Shown: positions 52,346 through 61,851, counted from the first letter of the stretch. The stretch: 64,000 nt of DNA from Flavobacterium soyae (GCF_021245985.1 NZ_JAJQXA010000003.1:414261-478260); one strand, 5' to 3'. Numbers and translations are program-made. Notes: a model not told the origin generated them from the letters alone.

Positions 52346-53914
52346 TTAGGAGTGAATGGATATTAATGGTAAAATACAAACGAAATTGCCTTCTTTTTCT
52401 GAGGTTTTTAAATTGGTTCTGGAGTAAAAATTATAAATGCTTGAGAGATATTTTAGACCGAAATTAGTACTGGGTTCACCGTGTGCCTTTTTTTGAAGAT
52501 TATTACTGATAATAACCTGATCTTTCTGAATTAGAATTTCTGTCGTCAGCGGATTTTCCTGTGTTGCCATATTATGCTTGATAGCATTTTCAACCACAAC
52601 CTGAAAAGCCAGATATGGGATAAATTTATCCAAAGCTTCTTCGTTTTCGATTTTTATCGAAAAGAATAATTCTTCTTTGAAACGAGTCTGCTGTAAAAAG
52701 ATATATTTTTCGATAAACAATAATTCATCCTTTAGCGGTACAATATTTTTTGCCGGCGGATCTATCAAATAGCGGTAAATACGGGAAAGATTCAAAGTAA
52801 ATTTCTGCGCTGTTTTTACATCACTTCCTACCAGCATATAAAGTGAGTTTAACGAATTAAATAAAAAGTGTGGATTAATCTGCTCTTTTAAATGCTGGAG
52901 CTGAATAAGCGCTTTTTCTTTTACAATTTTTTCATTCTCTACAAGGAGTCGGTTTTTTTCTTTAATGGCAATTCCCTTCTCTTTATAGGCCCGTCTGTTG
53001 GCATACGAGAATAAATAGAAAATCAGCAGAAGCATTACCGTTGTAATCGAATAAATCCAGGTCGAATATTTTTTAATCAACGCTACATTTTCGTCAATAA
53101 ATATTTTTGGGAAATTGACACATATAAACCAAGGCAGATTTTTTACATCTATTTTTTTTGTAAACCGGATAACATCAAGCTTCAAAAATTCAGACATTGT
53201 AACTCTTTTTACATAATCCTGCTTTTTACTGAATATAGTATCAAAAGGACGGGTAGAAGAAACTTCGTAAATATTTTTTCCTATAAAATCAGATTCAGGA
53301 TGATAAATACATCTTCCTGACTGATCAAAAATAAAAGCATAATTACCAGCCGATTTATCGACGGTAGAAAAATAATCGTGCAGTTTTTTTAAATTAATGT
53401 CGTAGCCATAACGCACCGTCGTATTTTTTGAAGCGAGTTTAAAATAAACTCTCCAAACCCATTCCTTTCCCTGTGGAATAATAATGCTGATATGATCTGT
53501 ATTTTTATTTTTAAGAATAAAATCTTCAGCATCTTTTTTTACGGCATCAGAAATAGAATCAATACCAAACTGAATTTTATTGTCATTGATTTGAAACCAA
53601 TTATCAACTACTAATAAATTTGTACCCTGCACCGAAGATAAAACTTGTAAGTTAGAAGCTAAATTCTCAGGGTTACTTATTTTTAAAACGTGTTTTATGC
53701 GGTTTTCCTGTTCCAGAATTTTTGAAAATTCCTGCGCCAAGAATTCCTGCTTTTTAAAAAAATTACGCTGTGCCATTTCTTCATTCGATTTTTCTGTAAG
53801 ATCAGTAATTAAATTACTCAATATGTATACAGAAGAAACCGTAATAAGAATAGAGACAATAACGTAAATTACGAAAGCACGTCGGGATGTTATTTTTTTT
53901 AATCTAAATCTCAA
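52346..53914 (-). CDS. LytS-type sensor histidine kinase with extracytoplasmic sensor
   Basis: 522 residues. Membrane helix 1 (about 12-35), an extracytoplasmic region (about 36-285) of Cache-like type (AFIFDQSGRCIYHPESDFIG), helix 2 (about 290-312), coiled coil, then the His_kinase domain with His349 in INPHFLFNSLNSLYML and an ATPase N box VVENAIKHN. This class signals to LytTR regulators; one is at 43795-44559, beyond the protease-SusC-SusD genes. It starts 20 bp after the ABC exporter gene. Confidence 0.93.
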   Translation of the reverse strand: MRFRLKKITSRRAFVIYVIVSILITVSSVYILSNLITDLTEKSNEEMAQRNFFKKQEFLAQEFSKILEQENRIKHVLKISNPENLASNLQVLSSVQGTNLLVVDNWFQINDNKIQFGIDSISDAVKKDAEDFILKNKNTDHISIIIPQGKEWVWRVYFKLASKNTTVRYGYDINLKKLHDYFSTVDKSAGNYAFIFDQSGRCIYHPESDFIGKNIYEVSSTRPFDTIFSKKQDYVKRVTMSEFLKLDVIRFTKKIDVKNLPWFICVNFPKIFIDENVALIKKYSTWIYSITTVMLLLIFYLFSYANRRAYKEKGIAIKEKNRLLVENEKIVKEKALIQLQHLKEQINPHFLFNSLNSLYMLVGSDVKTAQKFTLNLSRIYRYLIDPPAKNIVPLKDELLFIEKYIFLQQTRFKEELFFSIKIENEEALDKFIPYLAFQVVVENAIKHNMATQENPLTTEILIQKDQVIISNNLQKKAHGEPSTNFGLKYLSSIYNFYSRTNLKTSEKEGNFVCILPLISIHS

Positions 53915-53934
53915 AAAGCATTTATAATTTAAGC

Positions 53935-55689
53935 CTAATTCGCAACCGAAAATTGAGAATCGTATAAGTTTTTATAATAACCATCAGTTTTCATTAATAA
54001 TTCCTGATGTGTTCCTTGTTCCACAATTAATCCTTTGTCCATAACCACAATTTTATCTGCATTTACAATTGTTGCCAGTCTATGCGCAATAATAATCGAA
54101 GTTCTTCCTTTTGTAATGGTTTCAGTCGCACGCTGAATTAATTCTTCAGAATACGTATCTATTGAAGAAGTTGCTTCATCTAAAATCAAAATACTCGGAT
54201 TACTTACATAAGAGCGTAAAAATGCAATAAGCTGTCGCTGCCCAGACGAAAGCATTACGCCGCGTTCCTTAACATCAAAATCATAATTGTCAGGAAGGCT
54301 CATAATAAAGTCATGGACGCCAATTTTCTTTGCCGCATCAAGAACCTGTTCGCGGGTAATTTCAGGATTATTAAGCGTAATATTGTTGTAAATTGTATCG
54401 GCAAATAAAAATACATCTTGTAAAACAACTGCAATTTGTTTTCTTAAAGATGCTAAAGTATAATTTTCGATATTTTGTCCGTCAATGTAAATTGTTCCGC
54501 TGTTAATTTCGTAAAAGCGATTCAGCAAATTGATAATAGTTGATTTTCCTGCTCCGGTCGAACCTACAATTGCAATGGTCTGCCCGGAATCGACAGATAA
54601 ATCAATTCCTTTTATCACTTCTTCTTCCGGGATATAACTAAAACGAATTTGTTTAAATTCAATACTGCCTTCAAAAATAGGAGCTTCAAGTGTTCCTGTG
54701 TCCTGAATATGATCCTGAGTATCGATAATATCAAAAACACGATTGGCAGCAATCATTCCCAACTGCATCTCGTTGAATTTATCTGCAATTTGTCGAAGCG
54801 GATTAAAAAGCATTCCAATAAACATCGTATATGAAAATAAATCCCCAAACGTCGTGAAGTTATCTCCGTTTAAAATTTTGAATCCGCCAAAAACAACAAC
54901 TAATCCTAAAGTAATTGATGAAATAATATCGGCAATAGGGAAGAAGATCGAGTTGTACAAAATTGTTTTAATCCACGCAACTCTGTGTTTGTCATTAATA
55001 ACCCTGAAATTCTCGGCTTCAATTTTTTCACGGTTAAAAAGCTGAACGATTTTCATTCCCGTTACACGTTCCTGAACAAACGAGTTCATATTAGCGATCT
55101 GCGTTCTCACTTCCTCAAAAGCAACCTGCATCTTACGCTGAAAAATTCGGGTAATATAAACCAGAATTGGCATTGCAACCACTACAATCCAAGTGAGCTT
55201 CCAGTTCATGTAAAACATAAAAATCAAAACGACAAGCATTTTCATCAAATCACTTATAATCATAAACAATCCCTGACTGAAAATACGCGCAATCGATTCA
55301 ATATCCGAAACAGATCTGGTAACCAATTGTCCAACCGGAACCAAATCAAAATATTTCATTCTAAAACTTAGAATATGTTTGAAAAGTTTCGTTCGAATAT
55401 CTTTTACGATATCCTGCCCAAGCCAGTTTGCCCAGTATACAAAATAGAATTGAGAGAAAACTTCCATCAACAAAACGCCTCCCATTAAAATAATATATAA
55501 TAGTAAACCCGTCTTGTCGTGTGTCTTGATATAGCCGTCGACCGTTTGCTTTAATAAGTAAGGTCTAAGTGCTGCAAATATGGAGAGCGAAACCGCAAAA
55601 ATAATAACGCCGTAGTAACGCCACTTATAAGGTTTCGTATATTTTAAAATCCGTTTAAATAAACCGGTATCAAATGCTTTTGCTTTCAT
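53935..55689 (-). CDS. ABC exporter, fused permease and ATPase
   Basis: 584 residues: six membrane helices (about 20-315) and an ATPase domain (about 340-575) with Walker A GSTGAGKST, signature LSSGQRQLIAF, and Walker B SILILDEATSSID. A half-transporter forming dimers, of the MsbA/LmrA class that exports lipids, peptides or drugs. Substrate unknown. It lies between truA (80 bp) and the histidine kinase (20 bp), so it may be transcribed with the kinase. Confidence 0.94.
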   Translation of the reverse strand: MKAKAFDTGLFKRILKYTKPYKWRYYGVIIFAVSLSIFAALRPYLLKQTVDGYIKTHDKTGLLLYIILMGGVLLMEVFSQFYFVYWANWLGQDIVKDIRTKLFKHILSFRMKYFDLVPVGQLVTRSVSDIESIARIFSQGLFMIISDLMKMLVVLIFMFYMNWKLTWIVVVAMPILVYITRIFQRKMQVAFEEVRTQIANMNSFVQERVTGMKIVQLFNREKIEAENFRVINDKHRVAWIKTILYNSIFFPIADIISSITLGLVVVFGGFKILNGDNFTTFGDLFSYTMFIGMLFNPLRQIADKFNEMQLGMIAANRVFDIIDTQDHIQDTGTLEAPIFEGSIEFKQIRFSYIPEEEVIKGIDLSVDSGQTIAIVGSTGAGKSTIINLLNRFYEINSGTIYIDGQNIENYTLASLRKQIAVVLQDVFLFADTIYNNITLNNPEITREQVLDAAKKIGVHDFIMSLPDNYDFDVKERGVMLSSGQRQLIAFLRSYVSNPSILILDEATSSIDTYSEELIQRATETITKGRTSIIIAHRLATIVNADKIVVMDKGLIVEQGTHQELLMKTDGYYKNLYDSQFSVAN

Positions 55690-55770
55690 TTTTTTTGATG
55701 CTTTAAGCTTTAGGCAATAGGCTTTTATAAAGTACTTAAAGCTTACTGCTTAAAGCCTGTAGCCTACAGC
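55690..55770. repeat. Dyad repeat between truA and ABC exporter genes
   Basis: Words GCTTTAAGCTTTAGGC and GCTTAAAGCCTGTAGCC are inverted around a spacer and can pair. They may end truA transcription. Confidence 0.5.
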
Positions 55771-56504
55771 TATAAATAATTGTAATAAATTTTGGTTAAA
55801 TACAAACCATGCGCCGGAACCGAAAATCCGGCTTTTTCTCTGTTTTTGCTGGCAATAATATTTTCAAAATCTGCCAGCGTAATTTTGTGCAATCCTATGT
55901 TAATCAAAGTTCCCACAATTGCCCGAACCATATTTCGTAAAAAACGGTTTGCCGAAATTGTAAAAACCAGTTTGTTGTTTTCATTTTTCCAATATGCTTC
56001 AAAAATCGTGCAGTCAAAAGTATTAACATCTGTATTCACTTTTGAGAAACACTGAAAATCGGTATGGTTTAATAAAATCTTCGCGGCCTCGTTCATTAAA
56101 TCAACATCTAACTTTTGATTTACATACCAGCTTAATTCCTCTAAAAACGGATTTTTTACGGTATTAATATGATATTCGTATGTTCTTTTTGTAGCGTCAA
56201 ATCGGCAATGCGCATCGTCGTGAACGGGAATAATATTATAAATCGCAATATCTTTTGGTAAATACGAATTCAGCTTGTGCACCAAAACCGGAATATCAAT
56301 TGATTTTTCTAAATCAAAATGTCCGTACATTTCCTCGGCATGAACACCAGTATCCGTTCTTCCGGCACCCATCACATTTATCTCCGAATTTAATAAAACC
56401 GAAAGTGCCTTATTTAAAGTTTCCTGAACTGATGAAGCGTTGGGCTGAAACTGCCAGCCATGATAATGAGTTCCGTTATAAGCAAAATGAATAAAATATC
56501 TCAT
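55770..56504 (-). CDS. truA: tRNA pseudouridine(38-40) synthase
   Basis: 244 residues from ATG 56504 (MRYFIHFAYNGTHYHGWQ). An upstream ATG at 56540 adds residues from repeat DNA. The catalytic Asp is in GAGRTDTGVHAEEM (about residue 50); later FLRNMVRAIVGTLINIG and AGFSVPAHGLYL are typical. Modifies U38-40 of the tRNA anticodon arm. First gene of the ABC-kinase-protease-Sus strand. Confidence 0.95.
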   Translation of the reverse strand: MRYFIHFAYNGTHYHGWQFQPNASSVQETLNKALSVLLNSEINVMGAGRTDTGVHAEEMYGHFDLEKSIDIPVLVHKLNSYLPKDIAIYNIIPVHDDAHCRFDATKRTYEYHINTVKNPFLEELSWYVNQKLDVDLMNEAAKILLNHTDFQCFSKVNTDVNTFDCTIFEAYWKNENNKLVFTISANRFLRNMVRAIVGTLINIGLHKITLADFENIIASKNREKAGFSVPAHGLYLTKIYYNYL

Positions 56505-56514
56505 TGTGAGGTAC

Positions 56515-56820
56515 AGAGGTTTTGAGGTGCAAAGGTACAAAGGTTTTTTTGAAGATGCTAAGATTCTAAGTTGCTAAGGTTCTAAGATTTTTTTATGAGG
56601 TTCAAAGAAACAAAGGTTCAGAGGTTCAAAGGTTTTTTTATCCTCAATTTATGTGTAGAGACGCACAGCAGTGTGTTTAACGTAAGATTGGAAAAATTGC
56701 AGCTATATATAGGTATAATATTTTAAAACCGATAAACCTCCATTTCAATAAAATCTAAAAAGAAAAACCTTTGCACCTTTGCCTCTCTGTACCTTTGAAC
56801 CTCTCTAGAAACTGTTAACT
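56515..56820. repeat. Repeat-rich gap upstream of truA and flotillin-like gene
   Basis: Words GGTGCAAAGGTACAAAGG, TAAGATTCTAAGTTGC, GGTTCAGAGGTTCAAAGG, and on the far side CCTTTGCACCTTTGCC and CCTTTGAACCTCT face each other. A word AGACGCACAGCAGTGTG also recurs near 59062. I see no gene in 56505-57002. Confidence 0.65.
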
Positions 56821-56973
56821 CCCAAAATGCAAATCATAGTTTGCCTAGCTAAAAATCGTGTCAGAAATTGACAATTCCAACGATATAATTAAAATCATTT
56901 TTTAACAATTTTAGCAAGAAAATTCTAAATGTTAATTTTTAAAATTTTTCATTTTAACAGTTCATATTTCTCC

Positions 56974-56981
56974 TATGTTTG
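56974..56981 (+). promoter_or_regulatory. -7 box of the flotillin-like gene
   Basis: TATGTTTG matches TAnnTTTG. TSS would be about 15 nt before the ATG. The -33 region reads ATTT. Confidence 0.6.
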
Positions 56982-57002
56982 TACTATTAAATATCAAAAA
57001 CT

Positions 57003-58931
57003 ATGAATGAAATTACTTCTTATTGGTGGATACTTTTAATATTATTTGCCATTGTTTTTTACAAATTTATTTTGCGTGTTTTCTTCGGAATGGTAATGGT
57101 TCCTGAAGATAAAATTGGTTTAGTTACCAAAAAATTTGTTTTGTTTGGCACGGACAAATCATTACCAGACGGCCGAATTATCGCTACAAAAGGTGAAGCA
57201 GGTTATCAGGCAAAAACACTGGCTCCGGGTTTATATTGGGGAATGTGGATTTGGCAGTATTCAATTGACATGACTAGTTTTACCTTAATTCCGGAAGGAA
57301 AAATTGGACTGGTTTTAAGTAAAGATGGAAAAGAAATTCCAACCGGAAGAATCTTGGCCAGAAAAGTAGAAAGTGATAATTTTCAGGATGCAACTGCCTT
57401 TTTGGACAACGGAGGCCAAAAAGGACGTCAGACTGCTTTTATCACAACGGGATCTTACCGTATTAATACATTTTTATTTGAGATTGTAATTACAGATCAA
57501 ATTAAAATTTTTGAAAACATGATTGGTATTGTAACCGCTCTGGACGGTGAACCAATTCCGCAGGGACAAATTGCAGGTAAATTTGTTAACGACCATAATA
57601 ACTTTCAGGACTTTGATAAGTTTTTGGAACAAGGTGGAAATCGTGGTTTACAGCCTCAGGTTATGTTAGCTGGTTCTTATTACATCAATACCTGGGGAAT
57701 TTTAATTGAACAAAACCCAATGACAGATGTGCCAATTGGTTATGTTGGAGTTGTGATTTCTTATATTGGAGAAGATGGACAAGACGTAACCGGAGATACT
57801 TTTAAACATGGTAACATTGTTTCAAAAGGACAGCGTGGTGTTTGGATGGAACCATTTGGGCCTGGAAAATATGCATTGAATAAATACACAACAAAATTAG
57901 AGGCAGTTCCAACAACGAATTTAGTTTTAAACTGGGCAAACGCACGCAGCGAATCCCATGATTTAGATAAAAATCTTTCTACAATTACGGTTCGTTCAAA
58001 AGACGGTTTTCCATTCAATCTTGACGTTGCGCAGATTATTCACGTGCCGGCAGCAGAAGCTCCAAAAGTGATTGCACGTTTTGGAAGCATGAATAACTTG
58101 GTTTCTCAGGTTTTAGAACCTACGATTGGTAACTATTTTAGAAACTCGGCTCAGGACAGCGATGTGATTTCGTTCCTGACTACCAGAAAAGAACGTCAGG
58201 AATCGGCCAAAAATCATATTAAATTAGTACTTGATGAATATAACGTAAACGCAGTAGATACTTTGATTGGTGATATCGTTCCGCCAGATTCATTAATGAA
58301 AACTTTAACTGACAGAAAACTGGCAGAAGAAGAGCAAAAAACATATCAAACCCAAAGGATGGCGCAAGAACAACGTCAGGGAATGGAGAAAGAAACGGCG
58401 ATTGCTGATATGCAGAAAGAAATTGTCCGTGCTTCACAAAGTGTTGAAATTGCTCAGCGTACTGCAGATGCTACGGTTAAGAAAGCAGAGGGGGATGCAA
58501 CCAGTTTAAAACTGAATGTAAACGCAGAAGCAGAAGCAACAAAAATGCGCGCCAATGCAGAAGCCGAAGCAACTAAAGCAAGAGCAGGAGCACAGGCCGA
58601 AGCAACTAAATTGAATGCGAGTGCAGAAGCCGAAAGAATTTCGAAAACCGGTCTTGCAGAAGCTGAAAAGATTATGGCAATTGGTAAATCGACTGCCGAA
58701 GCATACCAACTTCAGGTTAGCGCAATGGGCGGCGATAACTTTACGAGATATAAAGTAACCGAGGAAATTGGTAAAGGAAACATTAAAGTAATCCCAGATG
58801 TTTTAATTTCCGGAAACGGCGGTTCTGATGGTTCTATCAGTGGTTTATTAGGGTTGAAACTAATGGAAATGATGGATACCAAAGACTCTAAGGATTTGAA
58901 AGAAGTTAAAAATCAAAATCCGAAGAAATAA
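57003..58931 (+). CDS. Flotillin-like SPFH/Band 7 membrane protein
   Basis: 642 residues. N-terminal membrane helix (about 7-32), SPFH region with several KIG(L/I)V repeats (PEDKIGLVTKKF, PEGKIGLVLSKDG), then a long coiled coil from about 420 in which units like NAEAEATKMRA and GAQAEATKLNA repeat, and a C-terminal Gly-rich end. Flotillin-like proteins organise membrane microdomains. It is monocistronic with its own promoter and terminator. Unlike the SPFH-SHOCT protein at 38931 it is membrane-bound. Confidence 0.92.
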   Translation: MNEITSYWWILLILFAIVFYKFILRVFFGMVMVPEDKIGLVTKKFVLFGTDKSLPDGRIIATKGEAGYQAKTLAPGLYWGMWIWQYSIDMTSFTLIPEGKIGLVLSKDGKEIPTGRILARKVESDNFQDATAFLDNGGQKGRQTAFITTGSYRINTFLFEIVITDQIKIFENMIGIVTALDGEPIPQGQIAGKFVNDHNNFQDFDKFLEQGGNRGLQPQVMLAGSYYINTWGILIEQNPMTDVPIGYVGVVISYIGEDGQDVTGDTFKHGNIVSKGQRGVWMEPFGPGKYALNKYTTKLEAVPTTNLVLNWANARSESHDLDKNLSTITVRSKDGFPFNLDVAQIIHVPAAEAPKVIARFGSMNNLVSQVLEPTIGNYFRNSAQDSDVISFLTTRKERQESAKNHIKLVLDEYNVNAVDTLIGDIVPPDSLMKTLTDRKLAEEEQKTYQTQRMAQEQRQGMEKETAIADMQKEIVRASQSVEIAQRTADATVKKAEGDATSLKLNVNAEAEATKMRANAEAEATKARAGAQAEATKLNASAEAERISKTGLAEAEKIMAIGKSTAEAYQLQVSAMGGDNFTRYKVTEEIGKGNIKVIPDVLISGNGGSDGSISGLLGLKLMEMMDTKDSKDLKEVKNQNPKK

Positions 58932-58943
58932 TAATAATGCTGC

Positions 58944-58976
58944 AGACCTGACAGGTTTTTAAAACCTGTCAGGTCT
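58944..58976. repeat. Perfect palindromic hairpin (AGACCTGACAGG)
   Basis: AGACCTGACAGGTTTT and its exact reverse complement are joined by a single T. It is followed closely by the ATCCGA terminator, so two hairpins stand in a row after the gene. Confidence 0.75.
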
Positions 58977-58992
58977 AAACCAAACGTAAATA

Positions 58993-59033
58993 AAAATCCG
59001 ATCTGTTTTGTTTTTGCAGATCGGATTTTTTTT
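58993..59033 (+). terminator. Terminator of flotillin-like gene (ATCCGA family)
   Basis: ATCCGATCTG and CAGATCGGAT flank a 10-nt T-rich loop, followed by eight Ts. Confidence 0.85.
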
Positions 59034-59138
59034 ATTTATAAAGAAATGAAAACATGACGAAAGACGCACTGCAGTGCGCCTCTACAGGAAAACCTTTGTA
59101 TCTTTGTTTCTTTGAACCTTTGTCCCCTTAAAAAAAGA

Positions 59139-59633
59139 ATGAAAAAAATCCTCCTGCTTTCCGATACTCACTCTCATATTGACGATGTTATTTTAAAATA
59201 TGCTGCACAAGCAGATGAAGTGTGGCATGCTGGAGATATCGGTGATTTACATGTTACAGATACTATAAAAAAGCTAAAACCGCTTCGATGTGTTTACGGA
59301 AATATTGATGATGCGCAGGCAAGATTAGAATTTCCGCTTCATAACAGATTTTTATGCGAAAATGTTTCAGTCTGGATTACGCATATCGGTGGTTATCCGG
59401 GGAAATACAATCCGAGTATTAGAGAAGAAATGGCTTCGAATCCGCCGAAATTATTTATTTGCGGACATTCGCATATTTTAAAAGTAATGTTCGATAAAAA
59501 GAACAATTTATTGCATATGAATCCCGGTGCTGCAGGAAAAAGCGGTTTTCATCAAATGCGAACCATGCTTCGTTTTGTTATTGATGATGATAAAATAAAG
59601 GATTTAGAAATTATTGAGATTGGTAAAAAATAA
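59139..59633 (+). CDS. YfcE/MJ0936-family metallophosphoesterase
   Basis: 164 residues from ATG 59139 (MKKILLLSDTHSH). An upstream TTG frame is not needed. Metal motifs: SDTHSH, HAGDIGD, YGNIDD, THIGGYPG and CGHSH. A two-metal phosphodiesterase of the YfcE type; substrate unknown. It follows the flotillin-like gene with two hairpins between, so is probably separate. Confidence 0.92.
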   Translation: MKKILLLSDTHSHIDDVILKYAAQADEVWHAGDIGDLHVTDTIKKLKPLRCVYGNIDDAQARLEFPLHNRFLCENVSVWITHIGGYPGKYNPSIREEMASNPPKLFICGHSHILKVMFDKKNNLLHMNPGAAGKSGFHQMRTMLRFVIDDDKIKDLEIIEIGKK

Positions 59634-59637
59634 GGTT

Positions 59638-60555
59638 TTATGAAATTGGGACTTTTATTTTAATCGATGTTCCTGTATTTTCATCTGCTCTTGAAATAAT
59701 AGAAAAACTTCCTTTTAATTTTTTTATTCGCACTCGAATTCTGTTTAAACCAAAACCTTCAATTTCATTTAGTTTTTCGGCATCAAAACCTATTCCGTTA
59801 TCATGAATAATAATGATTAACTGATTGTTATTTTCATGTATTGAAATTTGGGCTTTTTGCGCTTCGCTGTGTTTTATAATATTGTTGCATAATTCAGAAA
59901 CAATGAAATACAGTTTTGTTTCAAATTTTTCAGAATATCTCGTATCTGCAGCGACAGAACTTGAAAACTCAAACTGAATGCTCGAATTAGAGTTTCTTTC
60001 GCATAAATCTTCTAAAGCATAAATCAACCCAAAACGAACTAAAAGAGTAGGCACAAGATCATGTGAAATATCACGCAGCAAATCGTGGACTTCTGATAAA
60101 ATAGCTTTTGTCTTTTGAATTTCTTCTGATTGGATATTGTTTTTAGTCGTAAAAACATTCAAATGTAATCCTGCAGAAGAGAGAAGCGAATTGATATTGT
60201 CATGTAAAAAAGCTGCAATCTTTTTTTGTTCGGTTTCCTGACTGTCAATCCCTGCATTTATAACATCTAAAAGGATTTTTTGTTTGGTGTCTTTTCGCTT
60301 AATTTTTTGCTTTAGTTTATTGTTTTGATAAACCAGATAGAAAAGAAAAAATAAAATAATGATTAGCACAACAAATAGGCTCACAACTTTTTTATTTCGT
60401 AATTGTTCTCTTTTTGATTGCTCAGAAAACTCTTTTTTTGCTGGTTTTACAAGAGAAATGTTAGGTTCTTTTAGTGTTGTATTTTGCTGACCGAAAACCT
60501 TGTCTCCAGTGGAGATAAGTATAATAATCGATATTAAAATTCTAATAAAAAACAT
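59638..60555 (-). CDS. NarX-like sensor histidine kinase (short form)
   Basis: 305 residues. Signal-like first helix (about 1-22), a 30-residue outer loop, a second helix (about 52-74), then HisKA_3-like dimerisation with His118 in FLHDNINSLLSS, and ATPase with NNIIKHSEA and IHDNGIGFD. Most Bacteroidota kinases of this class have TPR sensor repeats in front; here they are missing, so sensing may use a partner. The regulator gene lies 31 bp upstream. Confidence 0.92.
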   Translation of the reverse strand: MFFIRILISIIILISTGDKVFGQQNTTLKEPNISLVKPAKKEFSEQSKREQLRNKKVVSLFVVLIIILFFLFYLVYQNNKLKQKIKRKDTKQKILLDVINAGIDSQETEQKKIAAFLHDNINSLLSSAGLHLNVFTTKNNIQSEEIQKTKAILSEVHDLLRDISHDLVPTLLVRFGLIYALEDLCERNSNSSIQFEFSSSVAADTRYSEKFETKLYFIVSELCNNIIKHSEAQKAQISIHENNNQLIIIIHDNGIGFDAEKLNEIEGFGLNRIRVRIKKLKGSFSIISRADENTGTSIKIKVPIS

Positions 60556-60586
60556 ATTTCGGGATATTATTCTCTTGATTTTTAAT

Positions 60587-61249
60587 TTACGGGTTTATTA
60601 GGTTGTTTTTTAAAGCATACTTTACAAGCCCAATTGTATTTTTTATATTGAGTTTTTTCATAATATTTTTGCGATGTGTTTCAACTGTATTTATGCTGAT
60701 AAAAAGCTGTTCGCTTATTTCTTTTCCACTGTATTCTAAACAGATTAGTGTTATGATTTCCATTTCCCGCGGGCTTAAAATTGGGTTTTCAGTATAAATA
60801 TTCTTGCTTAATTTTGGATTGTTTTGAGAAAACATGCTAAAGATTTTTTCCCGCACAGCATCAGAATAATATTCCTGGTCCTGATATACGGCATCGATAG
60901 CTTCAATGATATTTTCACCTGCACATTTTTTGGTTAAATAACCTTTGGCTCCCAATTTCATTACCTCTTTAATGATTTTTAGATCATCATAGCTTGATAA
61001 AATAATTACTTTGCAGGGAAATCCTTTTTGACTAAATTCTTTCAAAACTTCAATGCCATCTTTTTGCGGCATACTGATATCTAAAACTAAAATATCAGCC
61101 TGATCCTTTATTACGTCATCATATATAGTGATACCGTTCAATGAACTGCCGGCAATTTCAAAATTTGGAACCGTCTGTAGTAAATTGGTAAGTCCATCAA
61201 TAAGTACCTGATGATCATCAGCAAGGTGTATCTTTATTTTATCTGCCAT
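60587..61249 (-). CDS. NarL/LuxR-family response regulator
   Basis: 220 residues. Receiver with Asp57 in LVLDISMPQKDG and KIIILSSYDD; LuxR-type helix-turn-helix at the end (LSPREMEIITLICLEYSG; FISINTVETHRKNIMKKLN). It precedes its kinase in one operon, with a -7 box 20 bp upstream. Targets unknown. Confidence 0.94.
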   Translation of the reverse strand: MADKIKIHLADDHQVLIDGLTNLLQTVPNFEIAGSSLNGITIYDDVIKDQADILVLDISMPQKDGIEVLKEFSQKGFPCKVIILSSYDDLKIIKEVMKLGAKGYLTKKCAGENIIEAIDAVYQDQEYYSDAVREKIFSMFSQNNPKLSKNIYTENPILSPREMEIITLICLEYSGKEISEQLFISINTVETHRKNIMKKLNIKNTIGLVKYALKNNLINP

Positions 61250-61269
61250 AAATAGTTTAGAACAAAAGG

Positions 61270-61277
61270 CAAATTTA
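61270..61277 (-). promoter_or_regulatory. -7 box of NarL-type operon
   Basis: TAAATTTG on the minus strand, 21 bp before the ATG. A TTTG occurs 16 bp further upstream (61294-61297). Confidence 0.5.
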
Positions 61278-61351
61278 TGAATAAATTATCTTACAAAATT
61301 GATTTTTGAAAATGATTTCAGATTTCTCATTTTACTGCGAAAATTAGGCAC

Positions 61352-61379
61352 AAAAAAACCCGAATATAAATTCGGGTTC
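61352..61379 (-). terminator. Terminator of DUF4293 gene
   Basis: AACCCGAA pairs with TTCGGGTT; the A run 61352-61358 gives Us on the minus strand. Confidence 0.75.
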
Positions 61380-61409
61380 TCTTCGCACAAAAAAATTAAG
61401 TTTATAGGT

Positions 61410-61826
61410 TTATCTCAAACGATCTACAGATTTTACAAGATCTTCGTCCTTCTTGATGGCCTTATTAGCAAGAACTAATAACACGATAGCAACAATAGGA
61501 AGAAACATCCCAATACCTTTCTCAGATACAACTGTCGTTGTATCTCCAGATAAATTTAGTGAGCGGTATACAAATAATCCTAATAAAATTAAATTTAATA
61601 TTATGTTCAGTCGGTTCATCACAAACTGATTTTGTCTCTTTTTGTATGATATAATACTAATAATGGTAAGCATTGTGCTTAAACCTAGTAAAATAGTATA
61701 AAACTGGTCTTGCATAAAATAAAAAGCTTTTCCAGTATTTAATGTCCAAAGCGGCATAAAAAACATTAAAACCCCTGTAACAACAAAGGTAAGAATTAGA
61801 TATACGGTTTGAATTCTTTGTATCAT
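61410..61826 (-). CDS. DUF4293 membrane protein
   Basis: 138 residues with four membrane helices (about 5-25, 42-62, 70-88, 100-122). DUF4293 proteins are found only in Bacteroidota and start MIQRIQTVYLILTFV as here. The gene is usually adjacent to rho, as it is here, in divergent orientation. Function unknown. -7 box at 61844-61851. Confidence 0.9.
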   Translation of the reverse strand: MIQRIQTVYLILTFVVTGVLMFFMPLWTLNTGKAFYFMQDQFYTILLGLSTMLTIISIISYKKRQNQFVMNRLNIILNLILLGLFVYRSLNLSGDTTTVVSEKGIGMFLPIVAIVLLVLANKAIKKDEDLVKSVDRLR

Positions 61827-61843
61827 GATCTAAAATTGTTTTA

Positions 61844-61851
61844 CAAAAATA
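61844..61851 (-). promoter_or_regulatory. -7 box of DUF4293 gene
   Basis: TATTTTTG on the minus strand, 18 bp before the ATG. Confidence 0.5.

Noticed and set aside
58500..58660. Short DNA repeats in the flotillin-like gene
   Set aside because: They follow codons of the AEAEATK-type coiled-coil repeat and are explained by the protein.
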